Shown piece after piece: positions 31,786 to 43,175 of a stretch of 64,000 bases of DNA. The translations under genes and the position numbers were made by a program. The DNA is taken from assembly GCA_013399305.1 (NCBI GenBank), contig VXAI01000627.1, positions 21,053-85,052 of the forward strand, written 5' to 3'. The stretch's first letter is position 1, and every line of letters begins with the position of its first letter. Under the pieces are notes generated by a model that made no database searches, had not been told where the DNA came from, and saw nothing but the letters and a program-made list of their open reading frames with translations. Source of the stretch: Rostratula benghalensis (taxonomy: Eukaryota; Chordata; Aves; Charadriiformes; Rostratulidae).

Positions 31786-31796
31786 AATATGGCGGC
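31786..31796 (+). promoter_or_regulatory. YY1-type element (AATATGGCGGC)
   Basis: Exact fit to the AANATGGCGGC core that YY1 binds near the start sites of many TATA-less vertebrate promoters. It lies about 240 bp upstream of the GOLPH3 ATG. Confidence 0.6.
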
Positions 31797-31874
31797 GGGG
31801 GCTGATGTCAGCGGAGGATGTGGCAGCGTCGAGGCGAGGGGGGGGACGGACGCCGGAAGGAGACGCTGGTGGGA

Positions 31875-31886
31875 GGGGCGGGGCGG
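31875..31886 (+). promoter_or_regulatory. GC box (Sp1/KLF-type)
   Basis: GGGGCGGGGCGG, overlapping copies of the Sp1 consensus, about 330 bp upstream of the GOLPH3 ATG within the CpG island. Confidence 0.65.
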
Positions 31887-32047
31887 AGGCGCGCGAGCGC
31901 CGGTGTCCGTTAGTGTCCGTTACGGGCCGTTGGCTGGGGCTGTGGAGAGCGGTCTGTCCAAGGCGGCGGGACGAGGGGACAGCAGCAGATGGGCCGCCGA
32001 GCTGCAACCCAGCGGCGGGGTACTGCACTCTTAATGTCAAAAAGAGA

Positions 32048-32053
32048 AATAAA
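32048..32053 (+). terminator. Early AATAAA on the divergent strand of the GOLPH3 promoter
   Basis: Canonical AATAAA at the right edge of the CpG island, followed within 10-60 bp by a GT- and T-rich region (GTTTGTTGGAGTTGGG and longer T runs). That is the usual downstream element for cleavage. It is well placed to end short upstream antisense transcripts. Use is inferred, not shown. Confidence 0.4.
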
Positions 32054-32059
32054 ATTGTT

Positions 32060-32279
32060 TGTTGGAGTTGGGTTTTTTTGGTTGGTTGGGTTTTTGTTAT
32101 TGTTGTTGGTCTTTTTTTATTCCAGAGAATGCTTAGAATGCAAGGATGGCCTATAATTTTTAGCCGCCGATTAGGATATTGCATTTAGCCATATTGAGAT
32201 ATACAAACACATACAAAAATACATATCTAAGATGTAAATAATTTAAGGTGCACCCTGTTTACCAAGTCGCTGTGTGACT
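32060..32279. other. Intergenic, GT-rich to AT-rich transition
   Basis: The first 60 bp are T/G-rich low-complexity sequence, the complement of the A/C-rich tracts seen elsewhere. The rest is AT-rich and unassigned. Confidence 0.6.
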
Positions 32280-33000
32280 GCAGCCTCCATTGTTTCCCGC
32301 ACTCCCAATTCTTGCCTCATCTGCTGTTAGGCCTTTGGTACAGCCTCTTCAAGATCATTGATAATAAAGAGATGAAACTGATCCCCAGAGGATCTGAATC
32401 GCTCACGCAAGTGTTTGCTGACTGGTCTTCTTGTGTGTATTGAGGATTCCTGGTTATGCAGAGTCTACTGTGTGACATACAACTTTTTGTTACCTTTCTG
32501 GGCTTTTTCACTAAAATGGTGGTTTGGTCAAATGCCAAACCAAAGCTTAAGGATGTAACATAACTGTTATTTTTATCAAATAAGCACTTCCACAATGAAG
32601 AGATACCATAAATAACATTACAAGATCTGTTTTCTGGAAATGTCTTTTCTAAGTTCTAAGTATACTGAAATATTTATTGATTTATTCCTATATGAGCTGC
32701 TTAGATATTTTGCTGAGTATTACAATCAACCCGACAGACATGAAATGAATCTGGGTCATCCCTTTTCCTTCTTTTAATATAGTTGCTATATTAGCTTTCC
32801 TCCTGTTCTTTGGAGCTCCCAAGATTTATTACGAATCATAATTAGAGATCAAAAAGAGGTTCCAAAAAGCTCTTTTTAAAAACTGTATGCAAGTTATCCT
32901 GGCTTACTGATATAAATTGCCTAACTTCATTACTGCTGTTTAATATTTTTTTGTTGTTTAAATTTTTCTTGACGTACTGTTAGTGGATATTATTGTCTTT
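32280..33000 (-). mobile_element. Very old CR1-like LINE fragment
   Basis: On the plus strand the order of phrases follows the reverse complement of ancient amniote CR1 ORF2. First comes a CATCTGC...TCATTGATAATAAAGA...ACTGATCCCCAG block (about 32318-32385), then AAATGCCAAACCAAAG...ATCAAATAAGC (about 32530-32590), then CTATATTAGCTTTCCTCCTG...TTTGGAGCTCCC (about 32785-32820). All are in the right order and spacing. It is highly diverged with no surviving frame. It may extend toward 33500. Confidence 0.5.
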
Positions 33001-34837
33001 GTCCTGTATGATAGTATTTACCTATTTCCCAGAATACAAAACTATTTACTGGATATATTTTTTAAGGCACTGCTATGAGTTCTTGCATTTCTCAGTAGTA
33101 ATATGATTGTTATTGCACCTACCTTCAATTCCCCATTTCTTTCTGTTGCCAAATATTTCTCAAGACTGCTTCCATTTTCTTTAATTCCTACATGTAATTA
33201 ACAATATTATAATGTTCTCCTTATCAAAAGAATGCACTGTTCAGGCTATTATGGTTATTTTCATTTTCCCACTATGCTAGCGTAGTGTTTTAACTGTGTT
33301 TGGGTTTTGCCCTGATTGTATTTCAAGGGTTACCTGATTGAATGTTAATTAGCAACCCTATATTTTTTGGTTTGGGTCTTTAAGGGCCTCAAAGGCCTCA
33401 TCATTCTTTTCAGTTTTGTGAAAATCACTTTTTAAAAGTGGTAGCTAATTATATTACTGAATTGCCCACTTTTATGTTTTTTATTACAGAAGTGATCAAA
33501 TTAGGATCGCTTGTAAGTTAATAAGAATTTTTAACTTTTTTATATTTGACAGTCACTTTTCTGACTTAGAAACTCAGGTGTTCACACAAATTGAATGGTT
33601 TAATTTTAAACAAATATACTTTTTCATTACTAATTTAAGTCCCGATTCTTTATCTAATGCTCCTAAACTAATACTCTCAGTGTGAATCAAATTAGGAATG
33701 CATATAATTGAATTTCAAGACAACTAAACTTTTTTTTTATACCAGTGCAATGCTGATAGACAAAACCAAAATTTGAAGGGAAAGGATAGCAAACGAGACA
33801 CATTTCAGCGTGTGCTTTCATCGGCGTCAGTCCTTGCTACGCAGCTGAGAGCTGATGTGTTAGCAGGGACCACTCATCCTGCTGGATCTCCACCTAGGAG
33901 ATCCTAACGTGCCCTGTCACCACCTCCCCACCTGCAGCTTGTTCTACAATACTGGAGTGTATTGTACTTGAGAAATATTTCTGAGTCCTACACAGCTTTA
34001 ACAGCAGTTCAGCAGACTGTAACCCCAAACACTGTTGTTTGTTCCTGGCAGGTGCAACATACAGTTCATGTCCTTTGGGTCATCACTGGGCATCTCACTG
34101 GGTATGGACTCCCCCATTCTTTCTCCCCCCCGCTATCCCGTCCCAATGCCAAGGGCATCCAACACTGAGAGAGCTGAGGCCATGAATCTTTAAAACATCC
34201 GGTTAAGAAGTAATAATGCAAAAACACAGGGTGTAGTCTATAAAGTGTTGTTTTGGCTTGCAGTGAATTGACCTTGCAACGCATCCTTGCTTGCTATGCC
34301 CATAATCTGGCAGAATGTCTGTTAACAGCTGCCGATGAGTCCAAGTTATCTTTACTAAACACAACAGACTTCAAAATGTGTCCAGGTTGTTTTTTTTTTT
34401 TTTTGAAGGGCTGATAGCCCATTGGGAAGTTGAAATAAAAGGGAAAATAGCAAAGCCATGAATCTCAGACTTATTTTCTGTTGTGCTAGTTGCCATGATT
34501 TACTTCACCATAAAAGCAGGGCTTACCTCACTGATGTCAGCAAGAAAAGTGATTGACAGACAGAGTGCAAATGTTTGTTGGGACTGCAGATCAAGCAAAG
34601 AGTAAATTTGATTAACACCTGGAGCGGGAGATCGCATGCTATTAACTGTCAACAAGTTTAGCTTGAACATTACGAGTGTGACAATAGTACGTTTAACCAT
34701 ACAGCTGGTTGAAGCAAGAAGATGTACAAGTCTCGATCTACCATATGTGGCCAGGCTCTGAAACTTAAGAGTTTCCGTCTTCTAAACTTCCTTCTAAACT
34801 TACTAAACTTCTAAGTTTCCTTCTAAACTTCCCTTAT
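33001..34837. other. Intergenic, nothing clearly assigned
   Basis: AT-rich sequence, possibly including the faded continuation of the old CR1. A T run lies at about 34389-34406. A small CTTCTAAACTT tandem cluster sits at its right edge (separate entry). No coding frame resembles a known protein. Confidence 0.6.
34779..34832 (+). repeat. CTTCTAAACTT imperfect tandem cluster
   Basis: Four to five imperfect copies of an 11-12 bp CTTCTAAACTTC unit, with one diverged copy (CTTCTAAGTTTC). It directly abuts the 3' tail of a CR1 copy. Confidence 0.8.
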
Positions 34838-35790
34838 CACAGAATCACAGAATATCAGGGATTGGAAGGGACCTTGAAAGATCATCTAGTCCAATCCCTC
34901 TGCCAGAACGGGAACACCTAGATCAGGTCACACAGGAAGGCATCCAGGTGGGTTTTGAATGTCTTCAGAGAAGGAGACTCCACAACCTCTCTGGGCAGCC
35001 CCTTCCAGTGTTCTGTCACCCTCACTGTGAAGAAGCTTTTTCTCATATTTAAGTGGAAGCTCCTATGTTCCAGCTTGCACTCATTGCCCCTTGTCCTGTC
35101 ATTGCCTGTCACTGATTAGAGCCTGGCTCCATCCTCCTGACACTCACCCTTTACATATTGGATTGGATTCATGAGGTCTCCCCTCAGTCTCCTCTAAGCT
35201 AAAGAGACCCAGCTCCCTCATCCTTTCCTCATATGGGAGATGCTCCACTCCCTTGATCATCTTTGTAGGCTTGCCCTGGACTCTCTCCAGCAGTTCCCTG
35301 TCCTTCTTAAACTGAGGGGCCCAGAACTGGACACAATATTCCAGATGGGGTCTCACCAGGGCAGAGTAGAGGGGGAGGAGAACCTCTCTGGACCTACTAA
35401 CCACCCCCCTTCTAATACACCCCAGGATGCCATTGGCCTTCTTGGCCACAAGAGCACAGTGCTGGCTCATGGTCATCCTGCTGTCCACCAGGACACCCAA
35501 GTCCCCTTCCCCTACACTGGTCTCCAGCAGGTCAGTTCCCAACTTGTACTGGTACCTGGAGTTGTTCTTGCCCAGATGTAGGACTCTACACTTGCCCTTA
35601 TTATATTTCATTAAATTTCTCCCCGCCCAGCTCTCCAGCCTGTCCAGGTCCCACTGGATGGCAGCACGTCCTTCTGGCGTGTCAGCCACTCCTCCCAGTT
35701 TGGTGTCATCAGCAAAGTCGCTGGTAGTGCACTCTACTCCCTCATCCAGGTCATTGATGACTATATTAAGTAGTACTGGTCCCAGTACCT
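34838..35790 (-). mobile_element. CR1 LINE, about 950 bp, 5'-truncated, relatively young
   Basis: The left end has the CR1 tail in reverse complement (ACAGAATCACAGAATATCAG, then GATTGGAAGGGACCTTGAAA). The body runs to a truncation near 35790 (TCATTGATGACTATATTAAG). On the minus strand a frame of 181 codons (35689-35144) encodes the C-terminal part of the CR1 reverse-transcriptase protein, with phrases such as [22 protein letters not shown] and [18 protein letters not shown]. Such an uninterrupted stretch suggests a fairly recent insertion, but the element lacks its 5' portion and cannot move by itself. Confidence 0.92.
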
Positions 35791-38700
35791 AGCGCTACCA
35801 TCTCAGTACCATAACAAGATGCAGCTGGGCAGATTTTCCCTTGAAGGATGAATTTTATTAGCAGGTACATGTTTTAAAGATGACAGCAATAATGCAGGAG
35901 TTGTTTTCTAGGAGAAGGCTGCTGACTCTGGTACAGCTTCACCATCCGGTGGTTTCACCACTCAGGCTTGTTTACATTCCTGCCTGTGTCTTCCATTCCC
36001 TCCCAGTGAAAGTTTGCCACTCCCCATTTTACCCCACAAAAAAAAAAAAAAAAAAAAAAAAGTCAGGTGGAGCTGTGGTCTGAATCCCTGTAAGTAAGGA
36101 TCTGACTCAAAAAAGAGTCAAGAAAAAGGTCACGTTTACCTCTGTCATTTCAGGAATATGCTGTCAGGGCAGCCTCGCTAAGGGGTGCCCCATTGTTATT
36201 GAAGGAGCACAGAGCTGGAGTACAAAATATGGAAACCCAACGGCCAGGAGCAAAGGGAGACAGGACATTTCCTAAGGCCAAGCCAACTATAAAACCGTGC
36301 TGATTAGAAACACGCTGCTTGAGTGCGAGAGCAGACATTAGTGACCGAAAGCAATCAGAAGAGACAAAGTGTTTTCGGGATTTGTTGTCTCCAGTATTAC
36401 CAGTGTGAGCTCCAAGAACACGATTTGTGTTTCCAGTAGAGTCCGGCTTCTGAGTGGTGAGAGGAGGAGCTCGGAGGCACAGGACAAGAGAACTGAGCAG
36501 GCTGATGTGAGATATTGTAAGTGGGAAGAAAGAGTCAGCTGACCATAGAAATCGTATTTCCTGCACAGTGGTCACATAATATTCTCTCTTTCTGTTTCTG
36601 CTGAACCTGGTTTACTCGTAATGCTGTTCTGATTACTACAGAAATCACTCAGGAGCCAGTGCAGACCAGCTGGGATTTTCTTGTTGGTCGCTGGGATGAA
36701 CTTTCCAATACTTGCAGCAAATTTTTTCTAAGTAAAAAACACCAATATGGCTCTTCCAGTCCATACAACAGACACTTGCTTTCACAGCTTTTAATGCCCA
36801 TTGGTTAGACTTTCTTTAAACTATCGGTTTATGAAATCAAAACTTGCCAATATATCTTTTCCAGTAAGCCTTTTTTTTAAAAGCTTTTTCCCTTGGTGTG
36901 ATTGAAGGATGATGTTTTAGGCTTCTTAGAAATACAAAGAATTCCTACTTTCACTGCCATCGTGCCAGCTGTTAACACCTATCTCATATAAAATCAGATG
37001 CAGCCACTAGGTTAGTAGTAGGATTTAACTCTGAGTTGAAAATTTAACGCTGCTTTTAATTTTTGTAAATAGAAAAGCTATAAATTGTGGTTTTTTAGAG
37101 GCAGCATTTTAGGAAGAGCAAAGGCAGACACGCAAAGGCGTTACTCACATTTGCTCATTTCAAAAAGGTTTTCTTTTTTTCAGGTTTTCCAGATCCTCTC
37201 ATTTTCTCATCTCCTGCAGAGTTCAAATGATTCCTGCAATCTTTGTATTGTAATAGCATCTTCCTTCTTGTATCTGAGTGATACTGTGCAGTAGCAAGAA
37301 TCTATACTGTTATTTTCAATATTACAACACAATACTGAAATCATAAGGACAAAAGGAGCAGTCAAGGTGCTGTGTGCAATGAAGATGTGCTTCCATTCCA
37401 CCCCAGGCAGGGGTCCAGTTCAACCAGCACCACTAGGAGGAATGTGCAGCTTAACAGAGGTTCATTGAGTAAAATGAGTCCCATGAAGCCCTCACCAAAA
37501 TTATCATTAGTATTGTTGGAAAATGTAAAATGTTTCATGCAATGATTTATACAAATTCAGTTTTGAAAAACCTTTATTTCACTTCCTAATGTAACAAATG
37601 CTTTACTATCAGTTTCTTTTAAAGTATATAAATACTCATCAACTCATTAAAAAATACATAAAGCCAGATGGCACAAAGAAGTGTTTCCATGGGGTTGTAA
37701 TTTACAAGATAAATAGTGATTAGAACAGTATTTCTGTTGTCTAATTAGAGAGTACTTGTGTTTGTTCAGAAGTGCGTGTAGAATAAATGTTGATTACTTT
37801 TGGTAGGTTTACACCCTCTCATTATGACCGAAGACATGCACACAAAAAAATCAAATAATAAGTGATAATTTTAGAACAGTAAATGTGAGGCAAACAGAGC
37901 CATGGGGTCAGTAAGGGAGAAATATAAGGATTTGAGGAACTAGTAGTTGCATCAGCTCAGCAAAGGATACATGAGCAGCTGGGATGGGGAAATGGAAGAA
38001 AAATCTAGAAATAATTGGCAGCAGCCATTTCTGAGCCTCTTTAAAAACTGCTGTAAAGGAGACAAAGCTGCATTTTCAAGTTAGAGTGGTCCTCGGAAGT
38101 CAGCCAAGGGCATTGCAATGTCTGTTCTGCTCCTGGCAGAGGTTGCATACCCTGCTTGTGCCAGGTGGCTTGTACTTCTCATGGCAGCCAGGAGGTTGTG
38201 ATCACAGTGAATGCCAGAAGGTTTTAAAGTTTGGCTCAGGTGATAATACCTTACATCCAGGGAGCAAAAAACATTGATAAACGTTAGTAGATTAAACATG
38301 CAGACATCTCTGTATAACACTTCTCCTCCTCATTCAAGACTCAAGCCAGGATGCAAGCAAGTCTAATTAGTTTGTTACATTTAAAGTTGGCCTTGAAGAC
38401 ATGGAAGAATAAAATCTTGTGCGAGTCAAGTCTTGGAGAGCACCAAGTCTCACTGTTTTGCCGTGAACGTCTCTTCACACTTGTTGCCATCACTACTTGA
38501 GAGACACCAAGCATAGATTTGGTTATGAAAGAAGGAGAAAATTCCACATGATGTTTTTTTGGAAGGGATAAACTTGCGCTTAACCGGGGGAGTTCAGAAG
38601 TGTGACTGCTCATTCAGCAGCAGAGCACTCCGCTGGCACTTCCATCTCCCTGTTTTGACTGGTATTTCAGGTGCCTGCATTGACTGCGAGGCAAAAAGCT

Positions 38701-41700
38701 TGAGAATATTGCCTGGTGAACATTTTCCCATAGGGTTAAAACAAACCAAGTGTGGATTGATTTTCTTTGGTTTTTAACTGTGCAAGAACATCTATCTTCA
38801 GTATTATAATATGGTATTATCACTACATCACTTCTATGTTATAGCTTTTAAAGATATTTCACTGACTAACACTTTATCATCCCTGCGAAGGTTTTTAATA
38901 GATTTGATGCAAATGAGCAGTTATTCAGACAGAAATCTCCTCACAGGGGATATGCAAGGAATTTTTTAATTTAAATTTACACTGCAAAACACGTTCTTAG
39001 TTCAAATTAAAGTAATAATTTGAATTGTTCAACGAAGAGCACTTAGGATGTTACCTGCATTGTATAGAATGATGAGCATTTGAGCATTAAATGCAACATT
39101 GTTCCTGAGGTTAGCCACTTATTTAAAATTTGTGGCTGTCCAGTGGAATAACTACATCTTCATAAGTACTGGTTGCATTTGGAAGTTCATTAACCCATCT
39201 ATAAATATATACGGACTCCCAGTATGTACTTGTGTGGCACCAAACACAAGATTACCTGCACATGACCAAGTAAAGATGATATACAATAACTAACCATGAG
39301 ACACAGAGGGGCGTGATTCCAGAGTGTCTCTAGATTTTGAATACCAATAGTATTTGTAGCAATCACAGTAGATTCAAACAGAATAATCAGGAACTATCAT
39401 AAAACTCATTGTAAGGCAGTAAGTTTGCAGTCAACCTCCTATACCTACAGCATGCTCATGCTTCTGCCTTTTGGTGGATTTTTTTGCTCCCAAGAAACTA
39501 GATTGAGGAGGAAGAGAGAGGGTTTAGGGTTTTGTTGTTGAAGCTGAAAAGAACCAAAACAGCACCAGAAATACATAGTATGGCCAGAAAGATTATTAGG
39601 CTTTTTTCTATGGACCCTGCAATGGGGAAGGGGGACTCACTGGAGAAATGCCTCACTGACTCCAGAGTGAACCAGCAGCTGAGTACATCTCTCTGCATGC
39701 CCAGACATGCAGCAGCACTAAGAGAGAGCCTGGGAACTTGACAAAAATAGTGTAAAAAAATTTGTCATGAGAAAAGTTCTCCGAAATGCTTTACTATACC
39801 TGTGAGGAAAAGGAAAGAAAGTTTTTAAAAAAATGCTTGTGTCACTTGTTCAGTTATATGAACTGCTGTCTTGCTGATGGCCACTTTTGGGTGATCACCT
39901 TGTCTTTTTTTAAAGATATTAAGTTCTTCAAAAGTTAGAAGAAACTTTCCCCTTTTCTCTTGAATCCATCTACCATTAGACTCTAACTTCAAGCCTCTGC
40001 AACACCTCAAAGCCTCACACAGCAAGGTGTGGCAAGTGACCATCAGATAGCTTTCCTGTGCTGATGCAGGACTAGCTAAAAAGCATGGCCTACCTTTTGA
40101 ACCTCCCCCAAAACTACCTCCCACAGCTAGTGGGGCCAGGCTGGTGCTCAATTCTATAGCTTTGTCACTTGAAGCCAGGATTAGACCTTAAGATCTCCAA
40201 TGACTTCCCCATAGAGAAAGAAAAAAAGGATTAGAAGATAAATTATCACCAGGTGCAAATTAAAATAGAAGTTAGGAACAGAAACCTAGTGGAGAAACCC
40301 AAGAGATGGCTGGAGACAGAAGTACATCACACAACCTAACAAGGTGGCCCTGAGGGGGTCCAGGAACCTCCAGACAACAGTGACCCATCTGCATGGGAGG
40401 CCCTTGGCTGCAGCAGGGAACGAGAGAAGCTGCACAGCCTGTCAGTATTTTGCCCCTGCATTGACATAGACAGTCAAGATCTCTGTGTCAGGTTTATAAA
40501 TCATCTTTGGAAGAAAAAATAAATCTCTTTCTTCCTTTGCTCTTCGCTGAGATACAGCAAATGACATCTGAGCTTCCCATATTTAGCACAGAATATGTCA
40601 CGCTGATGAGTCAGCCATCTCTATCAAGGTGTCCTACTTTGGTGTGTATGGTCTTTTCTTGCTAAATATTCTCCCTTATGTTTACTGAGGCACCAGCTTA
40701 ACTCTCTTTGCCAAAGGATAAAACAATGACTTTACTTAACAGCTATTTACTGTACAGTTATGGCCTTTAGAGGGAAAATAAATATTAAAAAAAAACAACA
40801 AAACCTTAAAAAATTCCCAAAAACTTAAACTAGTCTCATTGTTCATAGCCTAAGTTATGGAGCAGCAAGTGCAACTCTTGTAGTTCTGCAAAAAAACGCC
40901 ACACGAACAGAAGACACTTAAGCTTTTACTGGCCTTAAGCATCAAAAGACACCTGTGGCTGAAATCCAGTGAGGTGATTTCTTGCTGCTTACAGTAGGAG
41001 AGCAGGACCAGGCACTACGCCAAAGCAAAGAAAGCACTCCCTATCCTGGAAGCATGGTCTCACTCTGAAACACAGCCCTGTAAAAAGCAAATTTAGGATT
41101 TGCCCTCTTCTTTAAATCAAGTGGGCTCTGTTTTCCTAGCTGCAGACTCAGCCTGGAACTGGAGAACCAACTTGGCACTTCACCATCAGCCATAAAATCC
41201 TGCAGCCAAAACCAAAGCATTACTTACGTCTGAATGTCATGTTTGAATATGTGTTTACTAGCCATTGTTAATAAAAGGTTAATACAAGGTGCTAAGTGTT
41301 TCTAAGATCCTGTTTTCCAACAGGAGCTATTTTGTGAGGCCACGTTGCTCTTAGCTATACTGCTGCAGCAGAACCAAAAACTTCAGCAAATAATTTTTAT
41401 GGAGGTGTACTCCGAGGTAACAGTAGCAGAGACTTAATTTTGTCTTTAGCATGATGAAATATGGAGTGGAATACACAGGAGGACCCAAACAGTTCAAGAA
41501 AGAAGATGCCACTTTTCTTTTTAGCAAGAACATATTGGAGAGATACTGCAGCACAGAAATCGTTTTGAAATTTGAGAGTGTGTAGATAGATAAAACTAGT
41601 TTAAAGGGGACTTTTTTTACTGTGTCACTTCAGCACAGCTGACAAAAATCAAAAAACTATCAAAATTCCTAATTCTGCTCCGTCTGCCAGTTCCCCTTCC

Positions 41701-42386
41701 ACAGGAAGAGATCGTTCTTGATCTGGGCAGCTGGCCAGAGTCTGATAGTGTTGCTCCAGTTAGGAATAAAGCATCTTTGATGGAGTTTGGTTTATTTACA
41801 AAAATATACAGCCCTGCCTCTTTGAGCACAGCATAAATCAAACAGCTGGCAGCAGATTCTTTCAACACAGCTCTTTCAGCCAGCACCTGACCCAAGAGCC
41901 CTTTTGCGATGCTTCTCCTACCAGTTCTCCAGAGAGCAGCACGTTGCATGCCCCACCGAGTACGTCTCAAAGCCTGGAGGTGACACACCAGAGTTGCTGA
42001 TGAGCTGTCACACAGCTATTGCCCACCCCAACGCGGGACAGCCTGCTTGGGCTGCCACAGTTCAGCGGTGAGAGTCTGGTAATCACCAGGCTGAGGTTAC
42101 TGCCTTGTTAGTGGAACATGTACCTTCTCACAGCGGAGACACGCAGGAGACCTGGGAAATATGAATCAGTGAGTGATTTTAGCTGAGCAAGATCTTCTTG
42201 CAGCTGTAGCTGTCTGGGTGGCAAACCAATAGTTAAACAAAAGCTCATAGGGATGCAGGAAACACATTTTCTACACCTTTCAAACTCAGCCATATCTAAA
42301 GGGACTGAAAATCACACCATGAAAGCTTTCCAAAGAACTCGCACAGCCAAAAAGATGCTGTTAATGGGTGTAAATATTTAAGTGTT
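35791..42386. other. Intergenic, no gene recognised
   Basis: About 6.6 kb of AT-rich sequence. The only clear element is a poly-A run at 36038-36061. The longest frames (36575-36150 minus, 141 codons; 41988-41617 minus, 123 codons; 40151-39825 minus, 108 codons) show no domain, signal peptide or family phrase that I can recognise, and have no splice or polyadenylation context. I treat them as chance. Confidence 0.6.
36038..36061 (+). repeat. Poly-A run (24)
   Basis: Uninterrupted A run. The preceding sequence is not a recognised retrotransposon or processed gene copy. Confidence 0.95.
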
Positions 42387-43175
42387 TGTGGTGGGTTGGC
42401 CCTGGTTGGCTGCCAGGTACCCACCAAGCTGCGCCATCACACACACACCCCTCAAGAGGTCAGTGGGAGAAAATACAATGAAAGGCTCGTGGGTTGAGAT
42501 GAGTACAAGAAGAACACTTGCCAATTACTATCACAGGCCAAACAGACTTGACTTGAGGAAAATTAATTTAGTTTATTGCCAATTAACAGGAGAATAGGAT
42601 AATGAAAAAGAAGAACAAATCTTAAAACCTCTTTGCCCCTATCCGTCCCTTCTTCTCAGGCTCAACTTCACTCCTGACTTCTCTATGTCCTCCCTACAAT
42701 CAGTGCAAGGGAGGGGGTATGGGAATTGTGGTCAATTCATCACATGCTGTTTCTGCCACTTCTTCCTCCTCACACTCTTCCCCTTCTCTGGCGTGACATC
42801 CCACCTGTGGGAGACAGCTGTCTCTGAACTTCTCCAACATGGGTCCTTCCCACGGTCTGGTCTGCAGTTCTTCATGAACTGCTCCAGTGTGGGTCCCTTC
42901 CACGGGGTGCAGTCTTTCAGGGACAGACTGCTCCAGCACAGGCTCTCTGCTGGGGACACAGGTCCTGCCAGGAGCCTGCTTGAGCATGGGCTTCACACCG
43001 GGTCAGAGACCACTGGAATACATCCACCAGCTCTGGTGTGGAGCCCTCCACAGGCTGCAGGTGGGTATCTGCTCCACTGTGGACCTCTATGGGCTGCAGA
43101 GGGCAGCCTGCTTGACCCAATACAGCATTTCTTTTTCCCTGCAGGTCCATGAAAGGAAGGGCTACTCCTCATTTT
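42387..43175 (-). mobile_element. LTR of an avian endogenous retrovirus (second type), solo or partial
   Basis: The left end reads TGTGGTGGGTTGGCCCTGGT, closely like the left end of the LTR at 24211. Next come GGCTCGTGGGTTGAGATGAG and a pyrimidine-rich part. From about 42800 there is a series of imperfect repeats around the words GGGTCCCTTCCACGG, CTGCTCCAG and GGGCTGCAG. An AATAAA on the minus strand (42577-42572) supports minus orientation. No retroviral coding sequence flanks it. Open frames of up to 155 codons in this stretch come from the repeats and are not genes. The right boundary is uncertain. Confidence 0.7.

Larger units (their letters stand above)
31552..31800 (-). other. GOLPH3: GOLPH3 5' UTR (approximate)
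   Basis: GC-rich leader between the probable start region and the ATG. The upstream boundary is not visible in the sequence; it is placed at the YY1-type element by analogy with other TATA-less promoters. It contains one short upstream ATG frame (31689-31651). Confidence 0.5.
31250..32030 (-). promoter_or_regulatory. GOLPH3: CpG island and GOLPH3 promoter
   Basis: Base composition changes sharply from AT-rich to very GC-rich with dense CpG, covering exon 1, the 5' UTR and the upstream flank. Visible elements are a YY1-type site (31786-31796), a TGATGTCA CRE-like half palindrome just after it (about 31803-31810), and overlapping GC boxes (about 31875-31886). There is no TATA box. Transcription therefore probably starts from several points in about 31700-31900 on the minus strand. 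Long open frames on both strands here (for example 31349-32188 plus) are expected in GC-rich DNA and show no protein family. Confidence 0.85.

Noticed and set aside
31349..32188. 279-codon plus-strand ORF overlapping GOLPH3 exon 1
   Set aside because: It lies antisense to exon 1 in a CpG island, where stops are rare. The translation is Arg/Pro/Gly/Ser-rich with no domain, and it runs on into low-complexity T/G sequence.
36150..36575. 141-codon minus-strand ORF in the intergenic region
   Set aside because: No recognisable domain, signal, splice or polyadenylation context. Compatible with chance.
41617..41988. 123-codon minus-strand ORF
   Set aside because: No family resemblance, and surrounding sequence shows no gene structure.
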